A DNA stretch of 64,000 bases from Amorphophallus konjac (taxonomy: Eukaryota; Streptophyta; Magnoliopsida; Alismatales; Araceae). Shown here piece by piece: positions 1-10,593 of this stretch. Each line of letters starts with the position of its first letter. Positions within the stretch are counted from its first letter, which is position 1. The position numbers and the translations under genes are program-made. The notes beneath the pieces are model-generated. The model had not been told where the DNA came from. It saw nothing but the letters and a program-made list of their open reading frames with translations, and searched no databases. The stretch lies in assembly GCA_022559845.1 (NCBI GenBank), contig CM040128.1:226347643-226411642 (forward strand), written 5' to 3'.

Positions 1-1302
1 CCCATCCGAGGTCCGTGTCGCCCAGGAGGTCTGTTCTCCTACAACTGCGCAGAGCTACCCCTGCGGAGTACCTGATCCGGAGTAGAAGCTTCACCACGAC
101 CAACCTCGGAAGAATCAGGCCAAGAGTTCTTCTGAAAAGTTCTTCCACGTCCTGTCTACTTTCAGAATCAAGAAGCGGAACTCTGATCGGCGTTCGTGTT
201 CAAGAGTTACCAATTTTCTTCCCTGGGTACATAGTTCTGCTTCCCCACAATCTGTACCGACATGTCATCATTGTTCAGAGTCCCCTGGTCTTCTCTGGCA
301 TTGTTTGGCTTCGCCTTCAGTTTTTCGGTGAAGAGGACTCATCCACTGTTCCAACGACTCCAACGGTGCTTGATTCCAAGTTCGGGAGCTGTTGGGACAT
401 CCTCTGCAACCTGCTGTTGGAAACCAGGAGCTTCCAGTCCGAGACTCTGCCTCCCTGTTCGGGCCTCCACCCAGACCAGCAGCGGCGACAGAAGAAATTA
501 AAAAAATTTGGACGACTTCCCCGGCCTCCTACGAAGATTTTCCAGGTGGTTTCGTCCCCAAAAAAATTCGGTAGCAGTTGCAGCAGTCAATTCTTCAGTC
601 CCCTATCAGCACTCACAGAACTGGACAGATTCGGCATCGGCTTCTTCTCTTGTGTTTTCATCACTTTCTCCCCTCCCCGCTTGGCCGGCTGAAGGCCCCT
701 CCATGTGTGGAGGTAGTAATTGGGTGTATTCTTTGGTTTCCCTTCCCCAATATCCCCCCCCCTTGCATGGGGTGTAGTGCATGTCATTTAAAATTTCAGG
801 TCGAAGCTTCTCCGGCGCGGCGTGCGGGTAAGCCCACGCTTCCTCGCTCACCCTCGTCTCCGACCGGGATCGGTGTCTTCACACCGATCAGGTGAGCCAC
901 TGCACACTCCTCTTTGCTTAAATTCCCTTGCTTAATTAGTATCGCATCTTAGTGCCGTCGGTGGTAAGTGGAGATCCTGAACCCGAATTTTGCTTATGAT
1001 TGAGTGACTACTGCGGGTGAGTTGCGAGAGAGCCATTAACACCCACGCCCTCGGCGTGCTGGCCGCCTATGAGAGTGGGCAACCTAAGACCTTTGAGAGG
1101 TCCAATCCAAAGCTAGCCAACCCCCGGAGCAGCAAGGGCCCGTCCCGGACCCTCACCACTATCACCGGTTTGCCTACGGGCGCAAGAGTGCGCTTAGCGG
1201 GTTAGTCCGCCCGAGTAAAGTCACCGGTTCGTGCGTTGGTTGCTTGCTAGGTCCAAGGGTCATTTGATCATGTGATTATCACCCCAAGGTGATGTCACAT
1301 CA
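1..1302 (+). repeat. Element C 5' LTR (3' part only)
   Basis: Base 1 corresponds to 5395 in the 3' LTR; the two copies differ at roughly 40 positions by eye (about 3%). The LTR ends ...CACATCA at 1302, directly before the primer-binding site. The first coding frames seen here (for example 15-692) recur in the 3' LTR and reflect LTR sequence rather than a gene. Near 1035-1060 there is a short hairpin (CACGCC/GGCGTG). Confidence 0.9.
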
Positions 1303-1304
1303 AG

Positions 1305-1316
1305 TTGTATCAGAGC
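1305..1316 (+). other. Element C primer-binding site (initiator tRNA-Met type)
   Basis: TTGTATCAGAGC lies two bases after the LTR end. It differs by one base from TGGTATCAGAGC, the usual complement of the plant initiator tRNA-Met 3' end. The same primer type is used by elements D and E. Confidence 0.8.
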
Positions 1317-1610
1317 AAGTTCACAACTTGTCTCTATCAAGTTGGTCCTAGGCCATGTTTATGCATTTAGAGTCCTCGGTTGCATCTCCCATGTCCACTA
1401 GAATGGCCACTTCATACCCGTCATATCCATCCCCATCAACTTTCCCAAAAGCCCAGATCCTCATGGAAGCTCCATTACCAACAAAGTGGGTAGCAACACC
1501 TCTATCATAGAAGCCTTCCCTAATGTCCTTAATCGGCTTGAAGATATCATGTCTCGACTCGACTGACTTGAAGGAAATAGCCGTACACCAAGAGTGAATG
1601 AGAGTGACCT

Positions 1611-1922
1611 TTGGGAAAATCTAGAAACCGTATTTTTAGAACACTTGAAAATCAAACCCCCCCCCCTTTTGATGGATCCAATAGCCCATGCCTTTACCTA
1701 GATTGGGAGATTTCCCTAGACCAATTCTTTAAAGGTTGCCCCTTGAACGAAGGAAGGAGAATGAGGCTAGCCAAGGCACACCTCTCCAAACAAGCTAAAA
1801 CTCATTGGTTAGTTGTGGAAGGTTTAAGAAGGATCCGCAGGGAGGCCCCCATTAGCACTTGGGATGAGATGAAGGTCGAGCTTAGGAAAACCTACACTCT
1901 CCAACCCTCTCCCTCCTACTAA
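1611..1922 (+). pseudogene. Element C gag-like fragment
   Basis: Translation reads ...DGSNSPCLYLDWE..., then R-hydrophobic-A-x-x-x-L...AKTHW..., then PISTWDEMKVELRK. The spacing (YLDWE - LAKAHL - W - PI.TW.EMK..LR..Y) matches the Retrotrans_gag domain of Ty3/gypsy elements and looks closest to chromovirus gags. It is only about 100 residues and ends at a TAA at 1920-1922. The next long frame continues in the same phase with no other stop, so the original was probably one protein of about 900 residues. No zinc knuckle is seen. The 300 bases between the primer site and this frame are AT/CT-rich leader with no gene. Confidence 0.7.
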
Positions 1923-4307
1923 AATCACAAAAGCCCAAGGAGCACTTCAACACCTTCATCCCCACCCGGTCAATCCAAGACCCCAATCACCCATTCCCCA
2001 CCACTTCCCATCTCTCCTACCCCAACCACTACATTTACACCCCACCTCCAAGTCCACACCACAACCATAGGTCCCCCTACCCAATTGAGCCCCATGGCCA
2101 ACTCTCCACCTAGGCCCATGGTAACCCCCACCACTACCTCTCCATCACCCCCAAAAAGGGACACCCCTCCCAAAACCCATCAACCCAAACCCCTTCAACC
2201 CACCCATCTTCCTCTCCCTACCCCAATCCAACCCCCACCGAAGCCTCCACTACTACCATTACCTATCCTAACCCAAGTTTCCCACTACCTACCACCCCGG
2301 ATACACCATGCCCCAATCATCACCACACCCTTAAAAGCCCCTCTCACCTCCTTGGAAGAAGAACCCATACCCCACCCCATAATGGTGAACACTCCAAACC
2401 CACTCTCCACCTTGGAGAAAACCCAAGTCCAAGTTGAAGAAGAAACGACACACGAGGGTCTTCGCCTTATATCACCAACTCTAGTTAGAGTCAATCTCAT
2501 CTTAGGGGAACCCCTTGTTAGTTGGCTAAAGGAGAGCCCAATAAGAGAGATCACGGCCCACGATTTCTCACCCATGAAGAAAAACCATCCCATAGTGCCC
2601 ATCTCCTCTTATCACATCACGATCCAAGCATCTTATCAAGTAGAGACCTTAGAGGATTTTCTTAGAGGCTTAGCTTGGCAAATTGAGTTCACTAGCATGT
2701 TGACCCCTATGACCGAACAACCTAGGAGCCTTGGCCTCCTACACCATTGCATCAGGTCAATCACCTCGGTCTATATCATTGGTTGCTACACTAGCGACCT
2801 CCTTTTCCTTCTCCCTATGGTAGAAGAACCCATCTCGATCCACTCCCCTACCATTGAGATCCCAAATACTTTGATCGGCCAAACCACTAGAAACCTTGGC
2901 CCAATTACATTGGAGGAGGATGACTCACAATTTGGGAACCTTGAAGACATAGAGTTCCTCCCTCTAGGAAGACCTTTCCACGACCCCTTTGATCCTTTCC
3001 TATGGGAGTCTAGTTCCCTATGTGACCCACCCACCCTACTCACCACCCACCTTTCCCTATCCCAACCCACCATGTTTGACCCAATCCACCCCATCCTAGA
3101 CCCGGGTGACACCTTGCGAGTCATGACCTTGGGCCACATATCCCTAGGTAATAAGGTTTTGCCCCACCCCATGATGACCACCTTCTTAGATCCATTCGAT
3201 CCTTTCCAATGGGAGTTCAAGGGTTGTCTCATACCTATACACATGGAAGTCACCTTTGGAAAAAGCATGCATGTGTCCAGGCTTACTACACAAATTGGCA
3301 TGAATATTATGTTGGGTCCATTCATTCATATCACTCACATGCCAAGTAGAAAGCATGAGTGGTCCAAATTTGGATATAGTGGTCCACCTTCACTCATCAT
3401 GGGTCAAAGACATGATAGGAGCATTCAAGGATGTCCAGGTCCCCCGACATTTGTCACCACCATTCATGACCGGATCACCTACGGATGCCCCGGCCCTCCG
3501 ACCTTTGCTAGGATGTCCATGCATGATAGAGCCATATATGGTTGCCCCGGCCCACCAAGGCCCATCAAGGTCCATATGGCGTCATGGCATTATAGGTCCA
3601 TCTATGGGTGTCCTGGTCCACCTTTGCACACCATACTTTTCACACCAACATCGCATCATAGTGCATGGCATGTGCATCCCAGCAAGCATTCAGCAACGAG
3701 CGGTGAGGTTCATAATGAGCGGGCAAAAACTCGAAAGTGCCACTTTGAATTCCAAGTAAGCAACCTTATGATGGTGGGTTTGGAATGGCTCTACTTTAGG
3801 GCCACCTCCAAATCGAGGGCACGAGGACTTGGACCTTTCATGTTCCAAGTGACTTTGGCAACCTGGCTTACGGGTTGGATTTACTCATGGGATTTTGGGA
3901 TATACCTCACTTTTCACGTAACGGATCTAGCACCCTCTAAGGGCACCGCGGTAGATCCTAGTGAGCACCTTGAGCCTACCCCCATCTTTTTGAGCGACAC
4001 CCTCGGAGAGCTTCCACATAACAGCTTGAGAGTCCGACGTGCGCACACGGAGGCAATACTGGGTAAGAAAGGTACTATCATCGGCAAGAGGGTGTGTCCA
4101 AGCCACCTTGAGAAGTTGAAGCGCTATCCCCTGGTTGCGAACGCGAGGTTGAGTTTGGAGGTTGTAGCTTGCCCGGAGTTGCGTTGGAGGACCTCTTCCC
4201 CGACGGACTCATACTCGACGGAGTCGAGTTCTTCGCACCCCGGGGGTATGATGGGGGCATCTCTCGCCCTTCATATTTTTTACAACTTCGATTGCTTGCT
4301 AGCATAG
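1923..4307 (+). CDS. Element C ORF: Pro-rich linker plus conserved retrotransposon domain of unknown function
   Basis: The frame is open from 1923; the first ATG downstream of the TAA is at 2094. The first 150 residues are almost all P, T, S, H and L, like a gag-pol linker. From about 2490 comes a globular region with EPLVSWLKESP, PIVPISSYHITIQ, LEDFLRGL, SITSVYIIGC and LFLLPM. These match in order the minus-strand ORFs of element D at about 39-40, 43-45 and 48-49 kb. From about 3367 to 3640 there are five spaced [Y/Q]G(C/S)xGPP units (GYSGPP, then GCPGPP four times), each after an HDR/HYR-I-Y/Q stretch; D ends with one GCPGPP. The frame runs through the polypurine tract and ends inside the 3' LTR; its tail YSTESSSSHPG is nearly the same as the end of the Reina polyprotein in element E. 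I know no named family for this protein. Confidence 0.7.
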   Translation, partial: NHKSPRSTSTPSSPPGQSKTPITHSPPLPISPTPTTTFTPHLQVHTTTIGPPTQLSPMANSPPRPMVTPTTTSPSPPKRDTPPKTHQPKPLQPTHLPLPTPIQPPPKPPLLPLPILTQVSHYLPPRIHHAPIITTPLKAPLTSLEEEPIPHPIMVNTPNPLSTLEKTQVQVEEETTHEGLRLISPTLVRVNLILGEPLVSWLKESPIREITAHDFSPMKKNHPIVPISSYHITIQASYQVETLEDFLRGLAWQIEFTSMLTPMTEQPRSLGLLHHCIRSITSVYIIGCYTSDLLFLLPMVEEPISIHSPTIEIPNTLIGQTTRNLGPITLEEDDSQFGNLEDIEFLPLGRPFHDPFDPFLWESSSLCDPPTLLTTHLSLSQPTMFDPIHPILDPGDTLRVMTLGHISLGNKVLPHPMMTTFLDPFDPFQWEFKGCLIPIHMEVTFGKSMHVSRLTTQIGMNIMLGPFIHITHMPSRKHEWSKFGYSGPPSLIMGQRHDRSIQGCPGPPTFVTTIHDRITYGCPGPPTFARMSMHDRAIYGCPGPPRPIKVHMASWHYRSIYGCPGPPLHTILFTPTSHHSAWHVHPSKHSATSGEVHNERAKTRKCHFEFQVSNLMMVGLEWLYFRATSKSRARGLGPFMFQVTLATWLTGWIYSWDFGIYLTFHVTDLAPSKGTAVDPSEHLEPTPIFLSDTLGELPHNSLRVRRAHTEAILGKKGTIIGKRVCPSHLEKLKRYPLVANARLSLEVVACPELRWRTSSPTDSYSTESSSSHPGGMMGASLALHIFYNFDCLLA
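4214..4248 (+). other. Element C pre-LTR hairpin and polypurine tract
   Basis: CTCGACGGAGTCGAG (4214-4228) is a perfect 6-bp inverted repeat with a 3-base loop. It is followed by CCCCGGGGGTA just before the LTR at 4249, with 20 bases between hairpin and LTR. Elements D and E carry the same hairpin at 21 bases from their LTRs. The G-rich run is the likely plus-strand primer. Confidence 0.7.
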
Positions 4308-6698
4308 CTCCATTGTGTCCGTCATATTTCTCTAGGTCGAGTCTTGTAATTTTCATATTTTCTTTGAGTCATAATCATGTAATTTTCCTTTTATTTGAGT
4401 CTCGTACCTAGGTTAATGAGTCATTTCCCTAAGTTTGAGTCTCATTAGGCTAATGAGTTTGCTATTGGGCCTATTTCTTTGGGCTAGGCCCATGGGCACC
4501 CCCCTTCCTTCGATTATTTGTTAGTGTGTTAAATGTCAGGGTCTTTTGTGAAAATGTGGGTTGCCTGTATATAGGACCCCATTTCCCCAATTTGTAATCA
4601 ATCAATGAATCAATCAATGAAAAAATTACCATTTGAGAGTTCAAAGACTTAGTTTAGTGGAGTGAATCCAATTGGGTGAGAAGCCCCTATCCCCCCCTCT
4701 CTCTCTACCTCTCTCTCTCTCTAATAAGTCATTTTCTCTCTCCTCCACTTTCTCTCTCTAAAACCTGCGCCCCTTTCTATCTCCTCCCCTCCCAACCACC
4801 TTTCTCTCTCTTCCCCCCTCCAATAACTCATCCCCAACTCCCCACCAACCCACCTTAACTCCACCCCATCCGCAAGGGAGATTCCACCACTCCCCACTCC
4901 ACCCTCCAACCACCAACCACCCACTCCCCTTCCCCAAGCACCCTCTCATCTCCCAAGGGAGAATTCCCACTCCCCAAGCCCCTTTTTACCTTCCCCACAC
5001 ACCTCTTCCCATTCCCCAAGACCAAAATTTAATCCCACCCTTAAACCCATTTTCAAATACCCTTTCCCTCTCACCCACCTTCCCAAATTCGTAGCTCCTC
5101 CCCCCACCACCTGATAGCCCCCTTCCAGACCCCATTCTTCCCTTCCCCCACCTTCGAACACCCCCTCCTAGACCCCCTCACAGCCCGGGCTTTCCCCACA
5201 CTCATCCACCCTCATTTCCCCTCCCATATACCCCATTCCCCCCGTCATCTTCAACATACAGCTCTCAACTGAAGATCTGCAGAAGAGTAGCAGCTTGCAG
5301 AGGTGACCACGTCTTCCTCCAGATGAGTTTGAAGACCCAAGAGCTATCCACGGAAGCGTTTTCCTATCTTCTTCTCAACGGCGATGGTCTCATCCCCATC
5401 CGAGGTCCGTGTCGCCCGGGAGGTCTGTTCTCCTACAACTGCGCAGAGCTGCCCCTGCGGAGTGCCTGATCCGGAGTAGAAGCTTCACCACGACCAACCT
5501 CTGAAGAATCAGGCCAAGAGTTCTTCTGAAAAGTTCTTCCACGTTCTGTCTACTTTCAGAATCAAGAAGCGGAACTCTGATCGGCGTTCGTGTTCAAGAG
5601 TTACCAATTTTCTTCCCTGGGTACATAGTTCTGCTTCCCCACAGTCTGCACCGACATGTCATCATTGTTCAGAGTCCCCTGGTCTTCTCTGGCATTGTTT
5701 GGCTTCGCCTTCAGTTTTTCGGTGAAGAGGACTCATCCACTGTTCCAACGACTCCAACGGTGCTTGATTCTGAGTTCGGGAGCTGTCGGGACATCCTCTG
5801 CAACCTGCTGTTGGAAACCAGGAGCTGCCAGTCCAAGACTCTGCCTCCCTGTTCGGGCCTCCACCCAGACCAGCAGCGGCGACAGAAGAAATTAAAAAAA
5901 TTTGGACGACTTCCCCGGCCTCCTACGAAGATTTTCCAGGTGGGTTTGTCCGCAGAAAAATTCGGTAGCAGTTGTAGCAGTCAATTCTTCAGTCCCCTCT
6001 CAGCACTCACAGAACTGGACAGATTCGGCATCAGCTTCTTCTCTTTTGTTTTCATCGCTTTCTCCCCTCCCCGCTTGGCCGGCTGAAGGCCCCTCCATGT
6101 GTGGAGGTAGTAATTGGGTGTATTCTTTGGTTTCCCTCCCCCAAGATCCCCCCCCCCCTTGCATGGGGTGTAGTGCATGTCATTTAAAATTTCAGGTCGA
6201 AGCTTCTCCGGCGCGGCGTGCGGGTAAGCCCACGCTTCCTCGCTCGCCCTCGTCTCCGGTCGGGATCGATGTCTTCACACCGATCAGGTGAGCCACTGCA
6301 CACTCCTCTTTGCTTAAATTCCCTTGCTTAATTAGTATCGCATCTTAGTGCCGTCGGTGGTAAGTGGAGAGCCCGAACCCGAATTTTGCTTATGATTGAG
6401 TGACTACCGTGGGTGAGTTGCGAGAGAGCCATTAACACCCACGCCCTCGGCGTGCTGGCCGCCTACGAGAGTGGGCATCCTAAGACCTTTGAGAGGTCCA
6501 ATCCAAAGCTAGCCAACCCCCGGAGCAGCAAGGGCCCATCCCGGACCCTCACCACTATCACCGGTTTGCCTACGGGTGCAAGAGTGCGCTTAGCGGGTGA
6601 GTCCGCCCGAGTAAAGTCACCGGTTCGTGCGTTGGTTGCTTGCTAGGTCCAAGGGTCATTTGATCATGTGATTATTACCCCAAGGTGGTGTCACATCA
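4249..6698 (+). repeat. Element C 3' LTR (2450 bp)
   Basis: It begins TGATG at 4249 after the polypurine tract and ends CATCA at 6698. Its last 1304 bp match window bases 1-1302. The left half contains a TATA-like box and a pyrimidine-rich stretch (about 4680-5260, CT/CCC-rich) that opens several short artefactual frames on both strands. The junction with element B is at 6698/6699. Confidence 0.88.
4568..4575 (+). promoter_or_regulatory. Element C LTR TATA box (candidate)
   Basis: TATATAGG sits about 320 bp into the LTR, followed 30-50 bp later by an A/T-rich stretch with repeated ATCAATGA words. It is the best core-promoter candidate in the LTR; the start site is inferred only. Confidence 0.45.
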
Positions 6699-8839
6699 TC
6701 TTCACTTGCAATATGGTTTGTACATTCAGCCGATATGGGGGGCTTCCCGAAGACCCCTGCGAGTTGGCTCAATTGGCCGCAAGGCCAGGGCCGAATAATC
6801 GAAGGGCGGAAGTCGCTAGAGAGCTCTTGGCGGCAGCTAAAGGAAAACAAACCCTGGTCTACCACTAGTTGAATGATGAGGCTGCTATATTAACCGCCAA
6901 TGTAGTGACGGTGGAAGAAGAATATGACATCCTACTCGAGGGTACGTCCGGGGAAGCAACGGAGGCTATCCCCAGCACCGCAACCATGGACCCGATGGTC
7001 CTGATGTTAGTTCAATGACATCGACAAGAGATAGACTTGCTGAAGAAATAGCTGATGGAGAAGACTGAACAATCATCAGCTTCCAAGTCACCTGAAGTCC
7101 AGGGTGAATCATCCTGGGGAGCGGTCCATCATGTCGACCCTCCGCCAATCTACACTATGCCCAAGCCATCAGAGCCATGCTTGGCGACGACACAACAATG
7201 GCCGCCACAACCGCTGATGCCGCTGGTGCTCCCTCAAGTGCCCCAGACACCCCCATTGATGTGCTCGCCACAGGCGACCACTCTAGTCACCCCGTACCTG
7301 CAGCCAGCACACTTCTATCCAGAGCCAGTTGACCCCACAGTCATGAACCGGATGATGGTGGAAAGGATGATCGAGTTGAAGCTCGCAGAAAGAAGTGAAG
7401 GCGACTACGCCGCATTTGATGCTTATCGGGTGTCATACCCGCAACACAATGCTGCCAAGCGGCTTCCCCCGGGGATCAACAAGCCGCCCAAGTTTGACAA
7501 GTTCAACGGGAAAGGATCCCCGAAAGAGCACGTCACATATTATATGACTTTCATGGGTGATCTGGCCACCGATGAGTCATACTTGCTGAAGTTTTTTGGG
7601 TCCTCGCTGATGGGGCTCGCATTTGAATGGTACTCTAGCCTTTCAAGGAAAGATTTCATGTTACAGAGAGGGAGGTCACAGTGGCCGAACTCTACTCAAC
7701 AAAATAAAGGGCAGATGAGACAGCCCTCGACTATATTAAGAGGTGGAGGAACCTCGAAATGAGGTGCAAGCGGCCCCCGCATCAGGAGGACGATATACAG
7801 ATATGCAAACAGAACCTCAGGAGGGAGGTTCTGGAAAAGATGATTGGAATGGAAATACGGTCCTTCAACCGATTAAACAATGTCATGGCCAAGGTGGAAG
7901 TCTTTCCGGCCAGACCTACCCCTACATCAACTGCCAGCACAACCCAGAAGGGCAAGGCAGTGGAGCGGCGCCCAGCGCCTAAAGAAGCGAACGCTCTTGA
8001 TATCAAGGCGTTCGAACAACAGAAAGATAAAGGCAACAAAGTGGTCGCCCCACAGCCTGCAAAAGCCCCGTTCGGCAAAGAAGGTCCCTCACTGTGAGAC
8101 AAAATGAAGAAGGCCTACTCCTTCCCGAAGGACAAGACCAGGATTTTGTTCGACTGGGTAACGGAGTATGGCGTGGTCACCCTGCCAGAGCCAAAGAGGC
8201 CGGAGGACCTGAAAAGAAAAGACAGTCCAAGATTCTGCCCCTACCACCAAATGCTGGGGCATCCAATCGAAGACTGCTATGTTTTCAAGGACATCATGGA
8301 AGGGATGGTGAAGAAAAATGAAATAGAGTTGGGAGAGTACAAGGTGGACCCTCCTCAGCCGCATGAAGCCCCTCCCAGAAGGGCAGGGGTCAACATGATC
8401 TCCCTGTACCTGGCATTGCCTGAGGAGATCTCTGAAGCAAGTACGCGGAGCACCTATGAAACTCATTTCTTGCAGCCCGTGAAAGAACAACAGGGATGGC
8501 AGCAGGTCCCTGCGAAGCATAAAAAGAAGAAGATGCCCCGCCCGAAAGTGGGGGCACATATCCGTGGCGTCACACCACGACCCGCTCCACCGGTGGCAGC
8601 GCCTATATGGACCACTCCATCTGCAGTCATCAGGATACCTACACACAATCGGAGGAGACAAACTCCGCTGCCCGTGGTCAAGGAAACCAGTCCTGGGTTC
8701 CGTCGACTACAAGACCTTATTGAAGGGCTAGATGAGTACGTGCAGCTCGAATTGAAGCCCTTGCTGGTGCGGGATCATGTCCCCTGGCAAGAACTGGAGC
8801 AGCTCTCACTCGAGCAAAATGAAGAAGCTGACATAGCGT
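6699..8839 (+). pseudogene. Element B gag (main part)
   Basis: 6699-7050 reads through several stops and holds a poorly conserved N-terminal region. From 7055 the frame is open: a Pro-rich stretch, then PPGINKPPKFDKFNGKGSP..., ...LKFFGSSLMGLAFEWYSSL, typical of Retrotrans_gag. Near 7670 the frame shifts, and the expected continuation (VTVAELYSTK, a stop, then RADETALDYIKRWRNLEMRC) is found in another frame. A knuckle-like CPYHQMLGHPIEDC lies at about 8236-8277. The last residues EEADIA are cut at 8839 by the target duplication of element A and resume at 31268. Nucleic-acid-binding capsid protein; certainly inactive here. Confidence 0.8.
8835..8839. repeat. Element A target-site duplication, left copy
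   Basis: AGCGT lies directly before the LTR start TGTTGACACC at 8840 and is repeated after the 3' LTR at 31263. Confidence 0.92.
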
Positions 8840-10562
8840 TGTTGACACCCGTTTTATGCCGATAAGCTGAGTCGTTTCTCTTACTCCCATTAGTTGATGC
8901 CCTAAGTTGTCCATCATTCATTGGGCCATTTTTTTGTGGCACATCCTGGGCCCATTTTATGGGTAGCCTCCCTCCTTGTTAAAGTCCGTATCAATTCAGG
9001 GCTTATTGGACCTTAGCTTTGATTAATTATGAAAGTCAAGTATCCAAGAGCATGAACGGTCCAACATCAGCCGTTCAGTACTGGGGCGGTTGAACCCACA
9101 CCGTTTATACATTTTGGCTAATTTCTGAGGATTTTCTGAATATTCAACGACAGGCTTTTTGTGCGGCCCTCTCAGGCCCGTTCAAACAAAGGGACGGGCG
9201 AATTCAAATCGCCTATATCTCAGAGTCCTACGCGTGCCAATTTCTCAGATAATTATCCAATTATTTGAATTATCACCGACAGGGTTAGAATGGTCGATGG
9301 TTGGCCGCCCTACATTTGAACGGGCTTAGTAGAACCGTGCATCTTTCAGTGTCCAACGGCAGACGTTTCGGTCTGTTCGAGCGATAATTGGGTTAATTTC
9401 CTGATTTTTTGAATTTCCAACGACAGTGCTGGATGGTCTTTAAGGGACCGCCCTTCCTCTTGAGCAGTCTATCGTAAGACCGTTCATCCTGTCGAGTGGT
9501 GATTTTTAACAGTTTTTTATCCCTTTTATGCATGGTTTTATCCTTGACTTCTCTTGTCGATTTCTCCGTGGATAATCAACCTTTTTTTGATGCCGTTTCA
9601 ACTGGATAAAAGATTATGATAATATCTATGATCTATCTTTTATAATTTTGACCTAAAAATAGCTCTAAACCCTAGTTTCGGTGCTGGCTTTCTAGGCTCT
9701 ATAAATAGACCCTAATGGCCGGACTGAAGAGGGGGGGGGGAATTTTTGGTCGACGGCGAAGCCCTGCTGCACTCTTGAGCGATCTAGAACCAAGGAGGGA
9801 GGCTTTCTACGTCCATATAAGCCTCCGGTTCAGGGAGTAGTTTGGTTTTGGATCCTTTTCTTTATAGTCTTCATCACTCTCCTTTCATTGCATGCATCGT
9901 TTTCTCCATACGCCCCCATTCTGTCTCATTATCATGCACACATCCACCCATGTTTTTGTCACCCTAGGGGTTTAAAACCCCCAGGTATTCCCCTTGCCAT
10001 TCGTTTATGTTCATTTCTTCTTATATTGACATTTACTACAGCGTCCAGTTCTAATTTAGGTCTTTTCTGTGTGTTTCTTACGTTATTTTGCAGGTCAGCA
10101 ATCATCAGTACGAGGCCCATCCCCTCTGGCTGGCCGGAGAGGGTGGAGGTTGGACCCCTTGCAACTTACTGCGTGGTGGACTTGTGCTGTTTTAAGACAG
10201 CCGTTCAACATCGTGTGCGGTGCATAAAGCACCGTTCATCCTGTTGGTGCGGTCAACAGAGCGCCGTCCTTCCTCCAGTGGTAGTTCCTCCCGCACCCTC
10301 TGCAGCGCACTTAGGCGGTCTATCGTAAGACCGTACATCTAGTAGGCGGCCCTCAAAGAGCCGTTCATCTCTTCAGTGCTGCAGCTTAGGCGAGTACTCC
10401 CCCTCTTTCCAAGGTACGGCGTGTCCATCACGTCCGGCACCTTGGTGGCGATCACGGTCCTTTTGTTCTCTATTCTCCTCTTGTCCTTGTTACTTGCTCA
10501 TCGCATATTATTCCACCATTATGCATATTGATCTTTAGTAGGAGGAGAGAAATATATCTACA
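8840..10562 (+). repeat. Element A 5' LTR (1723 bp)
   Basis: Begins TGTTGACACC and ends ATATCTACA; matches 29539-31262 nearly base for base. Contains at least eight short imperfect palindromes of the type GCGGTC-loop-GACCGTTCATC (for example 9161-9185, 9463-9489, 10215-10240, 10314-10339, 10345-10369). A TATA box lies in the middle. Confidence 0.93.
9700..9708 (+). promoter_or_regulatory. Element A LTR TATA box
   Basis: TATAAATAG in the 5' LTR, with the identical word at 30399-30407 in the 3' LTR. It is the strongest core-promoter match in this LTR; transcription would start about 30 bp downstream. Confidence 0.6.
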
Positions 10563-10572
10563 TCCCCTTTTG

Positions 10573-10593
10573 TGGTGATCACGGTGGGACCCC
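10573..10593 (+). other. Element A primer-binding site (candidate)
   Basis: A 21-base stretch starting TGGTGATCACGGTGGGAC begins ten bases after the 5' LTR. It starts with TGG, as expected for a complement to a tRNA CCA end. I could not assign the tRNA. Confidence 0.4.

Larger units (their letters stand above)
1..6698 (+). mobile_element. Element C: non-autonomous LTR retrotransposon, left end outside window
   Basis: The first 1302 bases recur at about 97% identity at 5395-6698, so they are the end of the 5' LTR and the matching part of the 3' LTR. A tRNA-Met-type primer site follows the 5' LTR and a G-rich tract precedes the 3' LTR. LTR ends are TGATG and CATCA, a perfect 5-bp inverted terminus. 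The 2.9 kb interior holds one long reading frame (gag-like start, Pro-rich middle, unknown conserved end). No protease, reverse transcriptase or integrase is visible, so the element must have been moved in trans. The right flank (6699 on) is Tat-type sequence of element B, so C lies inside B; the left target duplication is out of view. Confidence 0.88.

Noticed and set aside
15..1205. Short ORFs in the first 1.2 kb as a gene (225, 105 and 62 residues)
   Set aside because: The same region at 5.4-6.6 kb carries frameshifts and different lengths; it is LTR sequence.
4676..5161. Overlapping ORFs on both strands in the C LTR
   Set aside because: CT/CCC-rich low-complexity sequence lacks stops in several frames; no conserved protein.
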